This document shows, one piece after another, positions 41,632 to 50,035 of a stretch of DNA of 62,513 bases. The notes beneath the pieces are model-generated. The model ran no database searches. It was not told the origin of the DNA and saw only the letters and a program-made list of their open reading frames with translations. The stretch lies in NCBI GenBank assembly GCA_943329925.2, contig CALQFT020000003.1, positions 1 through 62,513 of the forward strand. Direction: 5' to 3'. This DNA comes from Opitutus sp. GAS368. GTDB taxonomy: Bacteria > Verrucomicrobiota > Verrucomicrobiia > Chthoniobacterales > Chthoniobacteraceae. Position 1 is the stretch's first letter. Each line of letters begins with the position of its first letter. The translations under genes and the position numbers were made by a program.

Positions 41632-44600
41632 ATGGCACACTCCTACCACCCTCCCTGCGGCCCGGGTTTCATTGAGATTCGCGGGGCTCGCCAAAACAAT
41701 TTGAAGGGCTTCGATGTTTCGCTACCGCTTGGCAAACTAATCGTCGTCTCCGGCCCAAGCGGCAGCGGGAAATCCAGCTTCGCTTTCGACACTCTCTACG
41801 CGGAAGGACAGCGCCGCTACGTGGAGACCTTCAGCCCGTACACCCGTCAGTTTTTCGATCGGATGGACAAGCCGGCTGTCGACGAAATCCGCGGCATCCC
41901 CCCGGCAATCGCCATCCAACAAGTCAACGCCGTCAAATCCACCCGCTCCACCGTTGGGACCATCACCGACCTTAACGACTATCTCAAACTGCTGCTCCCC
42001 CGCGTGGTCGAGGCGTTCTGTCCGGGGTGCAATCAAGCGGTCCGCCCCGCCACCGCTGTCTCTATTGTGGATGGACTGCTCCACGTTTCCGAGCCGCTCC
42101 TCATCACCTTCCCGTTGGCTGTGCCACCGGACGCCGTCGCCAGCGAATTTTTAGCCTTCCTTAAGCAACAAGGCTACCAACGAATTTGGGCAAAGGGTGT
42201 GGTGGTGCGCACTGATGAGCCGGTCTCAGAGCTTCCCTCCGAGGTGTTTGTCATCCAAGACCGACTCACCTCTTCCGTCGAAAACCGGCCACGTCTCTCG
42301 GAGGCCGTGGAAATCGCGCTGCGTTTTGGAAAGGGAAAAATGGCGGCCATCGCCGGGGACCAGATTCGTCCCTTCGCCACGGGCTGGCATTGCGCTGCTT
42401 GTGCTCGCTCGCTTCCCGAACCGACGGCGGGCCGCTTTTCGTTCAACCATCCGCAGGGAGCCTGTGCGGCTTGCAGAGGCTTTGGGCGGGTCATTACGCT
42501 GGATCTGCTTCGCGCTGTGCCCAACCCAGAACTGAGCATCAATGACGGCGTGGTTAAACCTTTTCAAACTGAAGGGGGCGCCGATTGCCAGCGGGATTTA
42601 CTCCGCCAGGCAGCCAAACGCGGAATCAATTGCAGCACCGCGTTTACCAAACTCTCCGAGCCTGACCAGCAGTGGGTATTATACGGTGAGGATCCTTTGC
42701 GCTCAGGCGACTACTTGTGGAAGAAGGACTTGTGGTATGGTGTGCGCGGTTTTTTTGAGTGGATGGAGGCCAAGAGTTACAAAATGCACGTCCGCGTGCT
42801 GTTGAGTCGTTATCGCACATATACGGTTTGTCCGGACTGTCACGGCAACCGATTCGCGCCGGACACGATGAACTTCCGCTGGGACGGCCTAACCGCATCA
42901 GACTTGATGCGGCTGCCGGTGAGCGAGTTGCACACATTCATTCGACAGCGCCGGGAGCTTCTCTCCAAAGACCCAACGGCCGACCTCCTCTCGGGCGAGG
43001 TGCAATCCAGATTGCAATATCTTCTGGACGTTGGACTTGGATATCTGACTTTGGAGCGCCCCACACGCTCTCTCAGCGGCGGCGAAACTGCGCGGGTTAA
43101 TCTGACCACCTGTTTGGGGACGGCCTTGGTGAACACGCTTTTTGTGTTGGATGAACCCAGCATCGGGTTGCATCCGCGCGATACGGGGCGGCTTTTAAGC
43201 GTGCTTAAACGACTCCGGGACAAAGGAAATACGTTGGTCGTGGTGGAGCACGAGGAGGCGATGTTACGCGCGGCGGATCATTTCATAGAGATCGGGCCAG
43301 GGCGCGGCGAAGCGGGCGGCCATCTGGTGTACGCGGGACCGTCGGAGGCGCTCCTTTCGGGTGCCGCTAGGACGCTGACGGGGGATTATCTCACTGGGAA
43401 AAAATTCGTTCCTGTGCGCACCAAGCGCCGCAAGCCGAAGGGCTGGGTGAAAGTCGAAGGGGCAAGCGCCCACAATTTGAAAGCGGTGGACGCCTCCTTT
43501 CCGCTGGGCGTACTTTGTTGTGTTACAGGTGTTTCAGGATCCGGAAAAAGCACGCTGGTGCACCGCGTGTTGTACGGTCAGCTCGCGAAGGCGCAGGGCC
43601 TGGACTTGGACGAAGCGCCGGGAGAGTGCCGGGCAATCCACGGGGCGCAGAAGGCTGGACCGGTAGTGCTCGTCGACCAGACGCCCCTATCCAAAACCCC
43701 GCGTTCCACTCCCGCGCTTTACCTCGGAATTTTCGATGAAATCCGAGCGAGGTTCGCAAAAACGCCGGAGGCGCAAGCGGCTGGATTTACTGCGGGCAGC
43801 TTCTCATTTAATTCTGGAAAGGGTCGTTGCGAACGCTGTGGGGGAAGCGGCTATGAGAAGATCGAGATGCAGTTTTTGAGCGACGTTTATGTGCGATGCC
43901 CGGAATGCGAGGGGCGGCGTTACCAGCCGCACGTGCGGCAGATTTTATTGGAGGGAAAGTCCATCGATGCAGTGTTGGAACTTACGGTCACAGAAGCTAT
44001 TGAATTTCTAATAAAGGCGGATATGCCGGGCGCTATCAAGCCGCTTGAGACACTCCAAGAACTGGGGCTCGGATACCTGCGGCTTGGGCAGCCTCTCAAC
44101 GGCCTCTCCGGTGGCGAAGCCCAGCGCGTCAAGCTCGCCGAGCGGCTCATTCAACGCTCAAAAACGGGCGCATTTCTCATCCTGGACGAGCCCACCACGG
44201 GCCTTCATTTGGACGACATTGTCTTGTTGGTCGCCGCACTCAACAAGCTTGTCGATGATGGCCACACCGTTCTTGTTATTGAGCACAACCCGGACGTGAT
44301 TCGCGGTGCCGATCACATTATTGACCTCGGGCCCGAGGCCGGTGCCGACGGCGGCTGCATTTTGGTGGCCGGCACTCCCGAGCAGGTTGCCGCGTGCGCA
44401 GAGTCTCACACTGGCCGCTTCCTGCAGCTCGACGCCGGTGTGCAAGATGCCTTGCGCGTTGCGGAAGAGCTAAATTTTCATAGTGTTGCGCAGGTGCCAG
44501 ACGGCATTCATATCGTCGGCGCCAGGCAGCACAATCTGAAAAATCTGACTCTCACCATTCCGAGAAACTCCATCGCCGTCATCACCGGATTGAGCGGTTC

Positions 44601-47139
44601 GGGGAAGTCTTCGCTGGCGTTTGACCTGCTTTTCGCAGAGGGCCAGCGCCGCTTTTTAGACAGCATGTCGCCCTATGCGCGGCAGTTTGCCACCCAACTG
44701 GAGCGCCCGGACGTGGACCTGATCACGGGCCTGCCACCCTCCGTCGCCATCGAGCAGCGCCTCACCCGAGGCGGAGGCAAGTCCACCGTCGCGACGGTCA
44801 CCGAGGTTTATCATTTCCTTCGTCTGCTCTTCGCAAAACTCGGCGTCCAGCATTGTCCGGATTGCGAACTGCCGGTGGAGCGCCAGACGGTAAGTTCCGC
44901 GGTCACCAAGGCAGAAACCCTCGCGAAAAAGGGCGTGGTTTCAATTCTAGCGCCTTTGATCCGTGCCCGAAAAGGGTATCACAACGAAATTGCAACATGG
45001 GCGATACGTCGTGGTTATGAGGATTTATTGGTGGATGAAAAGTGGGTCAAGGCGAGTGCTTTTCCAAAGTTGGCCCGGTTCAAGGAACACACCATTGAGG
45101 TACTCATTGGCAAGAGCGGTCCGGACGGATTGACCCGCAAAGTTATTGAGACTGCGTTGGAGGTGGGTAAGGGGACGGCCGTTCTGCTGGATGCCAAACT
45201 GAAGCGCCACGTGCTAAGCACGCAGTACAGTTGTACGGGTTGCGGCACATCTTTTGAAGAGCCCGATCCGCGCCAGTTTTCTTTCAACAGTCCGCACGGT
45301 TGGTGCGAGGTCTGCCACGGGTTTGGTGAGGAATGGGTGCGCAAGGACAACCCGCGGCTGGATTCTGCGCTGGAAATCGAACTGGACCACGAGCGCCAAC
45401 ATGAGGCACTGGAGGACGAGGAGCGCGCGGTTTGCTCTACGTGTGATGGTGCTCGTATTCGGCGCGAGTCGAGATTCGTTTTCGTCGGATTGAGCACGTT
45501 GCCAGCGATTGTTGCGCTTCCGGCGGCGGGCGTTTTGAAATGGTTGGAGAGTTTGGGTTTTTCAGGAAACCAGGCGAGGATTGCGGAAGACATTCTCCCG
45601 GAAATTACTCAACGGCTTCAGTTTTTGAGCGAGGTTGGACTGGATTACCTTACCTTGAACCGTTCGGCGAAAACCTTATCCGGTGGCGAGTCTCAACGCA
45701 TCCGGCTCGCGGCGCAGTTGGGCTCCAACCTGCGCGGCGTCCTTTACGTTCTGGACGAACCAACCATCGGATTGCATCCCCGCGACAACGCCGCTCTTCT
45801 GGATACGCTCACTGCGCTTAAGGCCAAGGGTAATTCGCTCGTCATTGTCGAGCATGACGAGGATACGCTGCTTCGCGCCGATCATGTGATTGATCTCGGG
45901 CCCGGCGCAGGCCGACACGGCGGCCAAATCATTGCGCAGGGAACGCTCGCAGAACTACGTGCCGCACCACTTTCTGCCACAGGGGAATCCCTTCGCAATC
46001 CTCTACAACATCCCATGCTGGGCCAACGCCGATCTCTTGCGAAAGGCGAGTTGACGGGGTGGTTGGAGATACTAGGGGCCCATTTGAATAACGTGAAGAA
46101 CATGGATGTGCGCATACCGCTAGGAAGGCTCACGGTGCTCACGGGGATTTCTGGTTCAGGCAAAAGCACGTTCATGCGCGGGATTCTCAAGCCCGTTCTG
46201 GAGGCTGCGATTGCGGGTCGAAAACCTCGCCACTCCGGTGCGAGTGTTATCGGAAAATTGTGTCGAAGTTTCGACGGCGCCGATGGCGTCGAAGCGGTTT
46301 ACGAAGTGGACCAGTCGCCTATCGGCAAGACGTCGCGGTCCACGCCGGCCACGTATCTGAGCATCTTTGACGCGATTCGTTCGCTCTTTGCAGGCACTCC
46401 CTTGGCTCGAATCCGCGGTTATTCCGGCGGACGTTTTTCATTCAACACCGAAGGCGGACGATGTGAGACTTGCCTCGGGCAGGGCACATTGAAAATAGAG
46501 ATGAACTTCCTGCCCACCGCGCACATCCAGTGTCCGGATTGCGGCGGGCGTCGTTACAATCCAACGACTTTGGAGGTCCCTTATGGAGGCAAGACCATCG
46601 CCGATGTGCTGGCTTTGCCAATGGAAGATGCGGCGGAGTTTTTCGCATCGCACCCTTCTATCGCGAGGCCTCTCAAATTATTGTGCGAAACCGGATTGGG
46701 TTACCTGACATTGGGGCAGTCCAGTCAGACTTTGAGTGGTGGAGAGGCGCAGCGACTCAAGCTTGTGAGCGAATTGGTACGCGGCGTGAGTCGAAGTGAA
46801 AACGCGCGCTTGCGCAGTTCAAAGCCCGCTCCTTCGATGGTGTACTTGTTGGAGGAACCCACCATTGGATTGCACCAAGCCGACGTGCGCCAGCTGCTGG
46901 GGGTGCTGCATCGGTTGGTGGATGCGGGACATACCGTGGTGGTTATTGAGCACCACACCTCGGTCATCGCGGAGGCGGATTTCCTTTTGGAGATCGGCCC
47001 CGAAGCGGGTGCAGCAGGCGGTGAACTCATCGCCTGTGGCACTCCGGAAGAAGTGGTGAAGGTGAAAGGAAGCCGGATTGCGCCGTTTTTAAAACCGCTT
47101 TTGAAACGGAAGACGCGACCTGCAAAGAGCAAAGGCTAA
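41632..47139 (+). CDS. uvrA: double-length excinuclease ABC subunit UvrA
   Basis: An 1835-aa chain formed by two complete UvrA units (about 1-945 and 955-1835). Each has two ATPase modules. Walker A: GPSGSGKSS (41), GVSGSGKST (633), GLSGSGKSS (986), GISGSGKST (1505). Signatures LSGGE at 481, 825, 1349 and 1701. Walker B: LDEPSIGLH, LDEPTTGLH, LDEPTIGLH, and in the fourth module LEEPTIGLH, with Glu for Asp. Each half also has the C-terminal zinc finger (CERC..CPEC near 735-763 and CETC..CPDC near 1610-1637). UvrA recognises DNA damage and loads UvrB. Normal UvrA is a homodimer of about 940 aa, so this chain could act as a covalent dimer. Chlamydiae have a similar double protein. Confidence 0.95.
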   Translation: MAHSYHPPCGPGFIEIRGARQNNLKGFDVSLPLGKLIVVSGPSGSGKSSFAFDTLYAEGQRRYVETFSPYTRQFFDRMDKPAVDEIRGIPPAIAIQQVNAVKSTRSTVGTITDLNDYLKLLLPRVVEAFCPGCNQAVRPATAVSIVDGLLHVSEPLLITFPLAVPPDAVASEFLAFLKQQGYQRIWAKGVVVRTDEPVSELPSEVFVIQDRLTSSVENRPRLSEAVEIALRFGKGKMAAIAGDQIRPFATGWHCAACARSLPEPTAGRFSFNHPQGACAACRGFGRVITLDLLRAVPNPELSINDGVVKPFQTEGGADCQRDLLRQAAKRGINCSTAFTKLSEPDQQWVLYGEDPLRSGDYLWKKDLWYGVRGFFEWMEAKSYKMHVRVLLSRYRTYTVCPDCHGNRFAPDTMNFRWDGLTASDLMRLPVSELHTFIRQRRELLSKDPTADLLSGEVQSRLQYLLDVGLGYLTLERPTRSLSGGETARVNLTTCLGTALVNTLFVLDEPSIGLHPRDTGRLLSVLKRLRDKGNTLVVVEHEEAMLRAADHFIEIGPGRGEAGGHLVYAGPSEALLSGAARTLTGDYLTGKKFVPVRTKRRKPKGWVKVEGASAHNLKAVDASFPLGVLCCVTGVSGSGKSTLVHRVLYGQLAKAQGLDLDEAPGECRAIHGAQKAGPVVLVDQTPLSKTPRSTPALYLGIFDEIRARFAKTPEAQAAGFTAGSFSFNSGKGRCERCGGSGYEKIEMQFLSDVYVRCPECEGRRYQPHVRQILLEGKSIDAVLELTVTEAIEFLIKADMPGAIKPLETLQELGLGYLRLGQPLNGLSGGEAQRVKLAERLIQRSKTGAFLILDEPTTGLHLDDIVLLVAALNKLVDDGHTVLVIEHNPDVIRGADHIIDLGPEAGADGGCILVAGTPEQVAACAESHTGRFLQLDAGVQDALRVAEELNFHSVAQVPDGIHIVGARQHNLKNLTLTIPRNSIAVITGLSGSGKSSLAFDLLFAEGQRRFLDSMSPYARQFATQLERPDVDLITGLPPSVAIEQRLTRGGGKSTVATVTEVYHFLRLLFAKLGVQHCPDCELPVERQTVSSAVTKAETLAKKGVVSILAPLIRARKGYHNEIATWAIRRGYEDLLVDEKWVKASAFPKLARFKEHTIEVLIGKSGPDGLTRKVIETALEVGKGTAVLLDAKLKRHVLSTQYSCTGCGTSFEEPDPRQFSFNSPHGWCEVCHGFGEEWVRKDNPRLDSALEIELDHERQHEALEDEERAVCSTCDGARIRRESRFVFVGLSTLPAIVALPAAGVLKWLESLGFSGNQARIAEDILPEITQRLQFLSEVGLDYLTLNRSAKTLSGGESQRIRLAAQLGSNLRGVLYVLDEPTIGLHPRDNAALLDTLTALKAKGNSLVIVEHDEDTLLRADHVIDLGPGAGRHGGQIIAQGTLAELRAAPLSATGESLRNPLQHPMLGQRRSLAKGELTGWLEILGAHLNNVKNMDVRIPLGRLTVLTGISGSGKSTFMRGILKPVLEAAIAGRKPRHSGASVIGKLCRSFDGADGVEAVYEVDQSPIGKTSRSTPATYLSIFDAIRSLFAGTPLARIRGYSGGRFSFNTEGGRCETCLGQGTLKIEMNFLPTAHIQCPDCGGRRYNPTTLEVPYGGKTIADVLALPMEDAAEFFASHPSIARPLKLLCETGLGYLTLGQSSQTLSGGEAQRLKLVSELVRGVSRSENARLRSSKPAPSMVYLLEEPTIGLHQADVRQLLGVLHRLVDAGHTVVVIEHHTSVIAEADFLLEIGPEAGAAGGELIACGTPEEVVKVKGSRIAPFLKPLLKRKTRPAKSKG

Positions 47140-47179
47140 ACCTCTGGTGGGTCCCCCGAGGTGAAGATTCACTCTGAGG

Positions 47180-48151
47180 TCAGCGGGCCTTTTCTGATGC
47201 GGAAGCCAGTGCCTCTGCATCGGGAAGCCGAATATCCCAAGCCAACCCAAAGAGTGAGAGGAGCCGGATCACGCCGTAACTGCCATCGATTTCCCACCAG
47301 CGCAGTCCGTGGCGTGCGGAACGGGGAAAGGCGTGATGGGTGTTGTGCCAGCCCTCGCCCAAAGCGAGAATTCCAAAAATCATATTGTTGCGGCTCAGGT
47401 CCTTACTTTGAAATGGTCGGCTCCCCCAAATGTGGCATGCGGAGTTGATACTCCATGTGATGTGATGCACCAGAAACACGCGGACTAAACCGCCCCAAAG
47501 AAACCCGGTTAGGGCACCCTTCCATGACTGGGAGAGCAGCCCGCCCAGGATGCCGGGAAGGATTAGCGCGAGCACAACCCAAAGCGGAAACAGAGCGTTC
47601 ATGACACGCAAGGCGCGGCTATTGCGTAAATCCTTGATGTAGCGAGTCATATTCACGGGCTCTGGCTTGAAAAACCATCCGATATGCGAATGATACGCGC
47701 CTTTAATCATCGCCCAGATTCCGGTTCCGTGGTGATGCGGAGAATGCGGATCATCCTTTGTATCGCTAAACTGGTGATGCCGACGATGGGTGGCAACCCA
47801 GTCAAAAAGAGAGCCTTGGAGTGCCATTGAGCCAAAAATTGCGAAGACACATTTGACCCAAGTGGGCGTTTCAAAAGAGGCGTGTGTAAAGAGGCGGTGA
47901 TACCCGACGGTGATCCCCATCATTGAAATCACGTAAAAGCCCAGCAGCAGCCCGCCGTCCAACCAACTGAAGTTGAAGAAGAAGGGTGCGGCAAGGGTTG
48001 CCAACAAAGGGAGGATGATGAAAAAGAGAGTGGTTGCCTTCGTTTGCCAAGGCACGTTTACGAATTCCGCCGAGGGGACTTCTGGTTTGGCCTGCGCTTT
48101 TTCAAAGCCAGAGGGAGTCAACGGAGCAACTGTCGCGGAGTTGGATGTCAT
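47180..48151 (-). CDS. acyl-CoA desaturase (delta-9 type)
   Basis: A 323-aa membrane di-iron desaturase. The three histidine boxes are HRLFTH (85-90), HRRHH (122-126) and HNTHH (about 270), matching stearoyl-CoA desaturase-like enzymes. Helices at about 40-60, 64-82 and 185-225 fit the topology. It would introduce a double bond into saturated acyl chains for membrane fluidity control, with an electron donor encoded elsewhere. Converges with uvrA (about 40 bp gap). Confidence 0.92.
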   Translation of the reverse strand: MTSNSATVAPLTPSGFEKAQAKPEVPSAEFVNVPWQTKATTLFFIILPLLATLAAPFFFNFSWLDGGLLLGFYVISMMGITVGYHRLFTHASFETPTWVKCVFAIFGSMALQGSLFDWVATHRRHHQFSDTKDDPHSPHHHGTGIWAMIKGAYHSHIGWFFKPEPVNMTRYIKDLRNSRALRVMNALFPLWVVLALILPGILGGLLSQSWKGALTGFLWGGLVRVFLVHHITWSINSACHIWGSRPFQSKDLSRNNMIFGILALGEGWHNTHHAFPRSARHGLRWWEIDGSYGVIRLLSLFGLAWDIRLPDAEALASASEKAR

Positions 48152-48318
48152 GAGTGAGAAAAATCAGATTGAAATAACTAATCTTTGATAACTAAAGCAC
48201 CGAATCGCACCCATGTCGCTTACAGAAATTATTGAACAAATGAAAGTCGTTTCAGAACGGCAAATGTTCCATAAGTCACATTACTAAGATAGCCACCACT
48301 TTTGGGGCAATACATTGC

Positions 48319-49923
48319 TCATTCCCGCGGCGCGATAAGATCTAACGGCGCAACTTCAAAGTCATCTATGTTAAATCCCTTGAGCATCGCATGGCCTGAG
48401 CGGTATCTTTCATAAAATCCACGATGCATCTCGCTTGCAAATGGATACGCATCGAACTCAGCGCCTCGTCCCAAAATCCGCGGGTCCTCTTGCATTCGAA
48501 GCTCTGTCTCCAATTGTCCACTCAAGGCTGACTTCGCCGTGGCCAACTCCGCCTTGGCCGCCAAATTGGTTACGCAATCAGGATCCGCGTTAAGATCATA
48601 GAGTTCTTCCTCACCCCGTTTTCCAAACGAAAGAGCCCAAAAGGGATCTGCCGCATTCTTCCGATGTGCATGCAGTAGCTCTGATTTGGTCGGGCTTGAA
48701 TCGCAATCCAGATAGCCCGCCTCCGGATTTCCGCCCGGCCAACGGCCCGGCTCAAAGTTATGCGAGTACAAGACTCCCCGCTTTAGAATGCTGCGGATGG
48801 GGTAGCCCACGTCGTTGGGGCGGCCGACATCGTTGCGTTCCCTGCCTAAAAGAACGTGGTCGCGAGTATCATCGATGATGCCAGACTTCTCCGAGCGCAG
48901 AAGTGGAAGGAAGCTGCGCCCGGTGGCCGGGGCCATGCCGCTGGTGGCCCAAGGCACCCCAGCGACTTCCAGTAGAGTGGGGGCGAGATCGATGACGCTG
49001 ACATAATCGTCCACAACTCGGCCTGGGAATGGGATGCCCTTGGGCCAGCGAATAGCCAGCGGAAGGTGGTTGGCGATTTCATAATTTTGTCCCTTGCTGC
49101 GTGGAAATGGCATTCCATTGTCCGCCATCACGATAACGATGGTGTTCTCGAGCTGTCCTTTGGCCTCCAAAGACTCGAGCATTCGAACCAAGTGTTTGTC
49201 GAAGTACTCGACCTCGAATCCGTAATCCAGCATGTCATTTCGAACTGTATCGTTGTCAGGCCAATACGCGGGAACGCGACTTACCTCAGCGAGCTGCCTT
49301 CCCCCTTTGCTCACGCCGGAGCCGTATTCGTAAGGGCGATGAGGCTCAACGCTTCCGTACCAAAAGCACCACGGTTTACTTTCTGAATTCGCTGCCAGAA
49401 AATCCTCAAAGTTTGCCGCGTAATTGTTTTTGCTGATCTCGGCGGTGGGAGCCTCTGTGGTCTTTTTGTTATTAAACGGGACGCCGGCCATTTGCCGTGG
49501 CTTGCCGTTTACATCTTTTGCCTCCCCGGGGCCCCAGCCTTTCATCGTCATTCCTACCCAGTACCCCATGGTTCGAAGCACTTCAGGATACGTCTGAAAT
49601 TCAGCAGGAAAAGTTGGCCAATGATTCGCCGCCGCTCCGAGTTGCCAGGGATTGCGGCCCGTCATGATGGCTGAACGTGAGGGAGAGCACTTGGCGCTTG
49701 GGGTGTAGAATCGGTTGAAGAGGACGCCTTCCTTGGCCACACGATCAAAGCCGGGAGTTTTGACCCAACTGCAACCGTAAGCCCCCGCATGGCCGAAGGA
49801 CCAATCGTCTGCAATGGCTACCAGAATGTTAGGGTGCGCTGGACGTTTTTCGGTGGAGTCCGCTCTAGAAGAAAGCGTTGCGATTAGATAAAACGACAAG
49901 GCAAGGCAGTGGGGGAAGCGCAT
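48319..49923 (-). CDS. secreted sulfatase, N-sulfoglucosamine sulfohydrolase-like
   Basis: A 534-aa type I sulfatase with a signal peptide (about 1-22). The metal-binding [14 protein letters not shown] gives Asp39 and Asp40, and [13 protein letters not shown] carries Cys79 in the C-x-P-S-R motif that is converted to formylglycine. [15 protein letters not shown] and [16 protein letters not shown] supply further active-site parts. The wording is closest to the SGSH-like group (heparan sulfamidase relatives). Expected in the periplasm, desulfating polysaccharides, which is common in Verrucomicrobiota. No formylglycine-generating enzyme is in the window. Confidence 0.9.
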   Translation of the reverse strand: MRFPHCLALSFYLIATLSSRADSTEKRPAHPNILVAIADDWSFGHAGAYGCSWVKTPGFDRVAKEGVLFNRFYTPSAKCSPSRSAIMTGRNPWQLGAAANHWPTFPAEFQTYPEVLRTMGYWVGMTMKGWGPGEAKDVNGKPRQMAGVPFNNKKTTEAPTAEISKNNYAANFEDFLAANSESKPWCFWYGSVEPHRPYEYGSGVSKGGRQLAEVSRVPAYWPDNDTVRNDMLDYGFEVEYFDKHLVRMLESLEAKGQLENTIVIVMADNGMPFPRSKGQNYEIANHLPLAIRWPKGIPFPGRVVDDYVSVIDLAPTLLEVAGVPWATSGMAPATGRSFLPLLRSEKSGIIDDTRDHVLLGRERNDVGRPNDVGYPIRSILKRGVLYSHNFEPGRWPGGNPEAGYLDCDSSPTKSELLHAHRKNAADPFWALSFGKRGEEELYDLNADPDCVTNLAAKAELATAKSALSGQLETELRMQEDPRILGRGAEFDAYPFASEMHRGFYERYRSGHAMLKGFNIDDFEVAPLDLIAPRE

Positions 49924-50035
49924 CTTCTTCTCCGCAGCAGGTTTCTTGCCAGTGCGTCGGAACGCTGCAACGGCAGTCAGAAACGTGGCGTGTTATCTTT
50001 GAAAAGCGGCTACACGGCCGCGCCGCGCCCACCCT

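Noticed and set aside
47140-47162. Possible terminator hairpin between uvrA and the desaturase (ACCTCTGG...CCCCCGAGGT)
   Set aside because: The stem has a mismatch and there is no T-run, so it is too weak to list.
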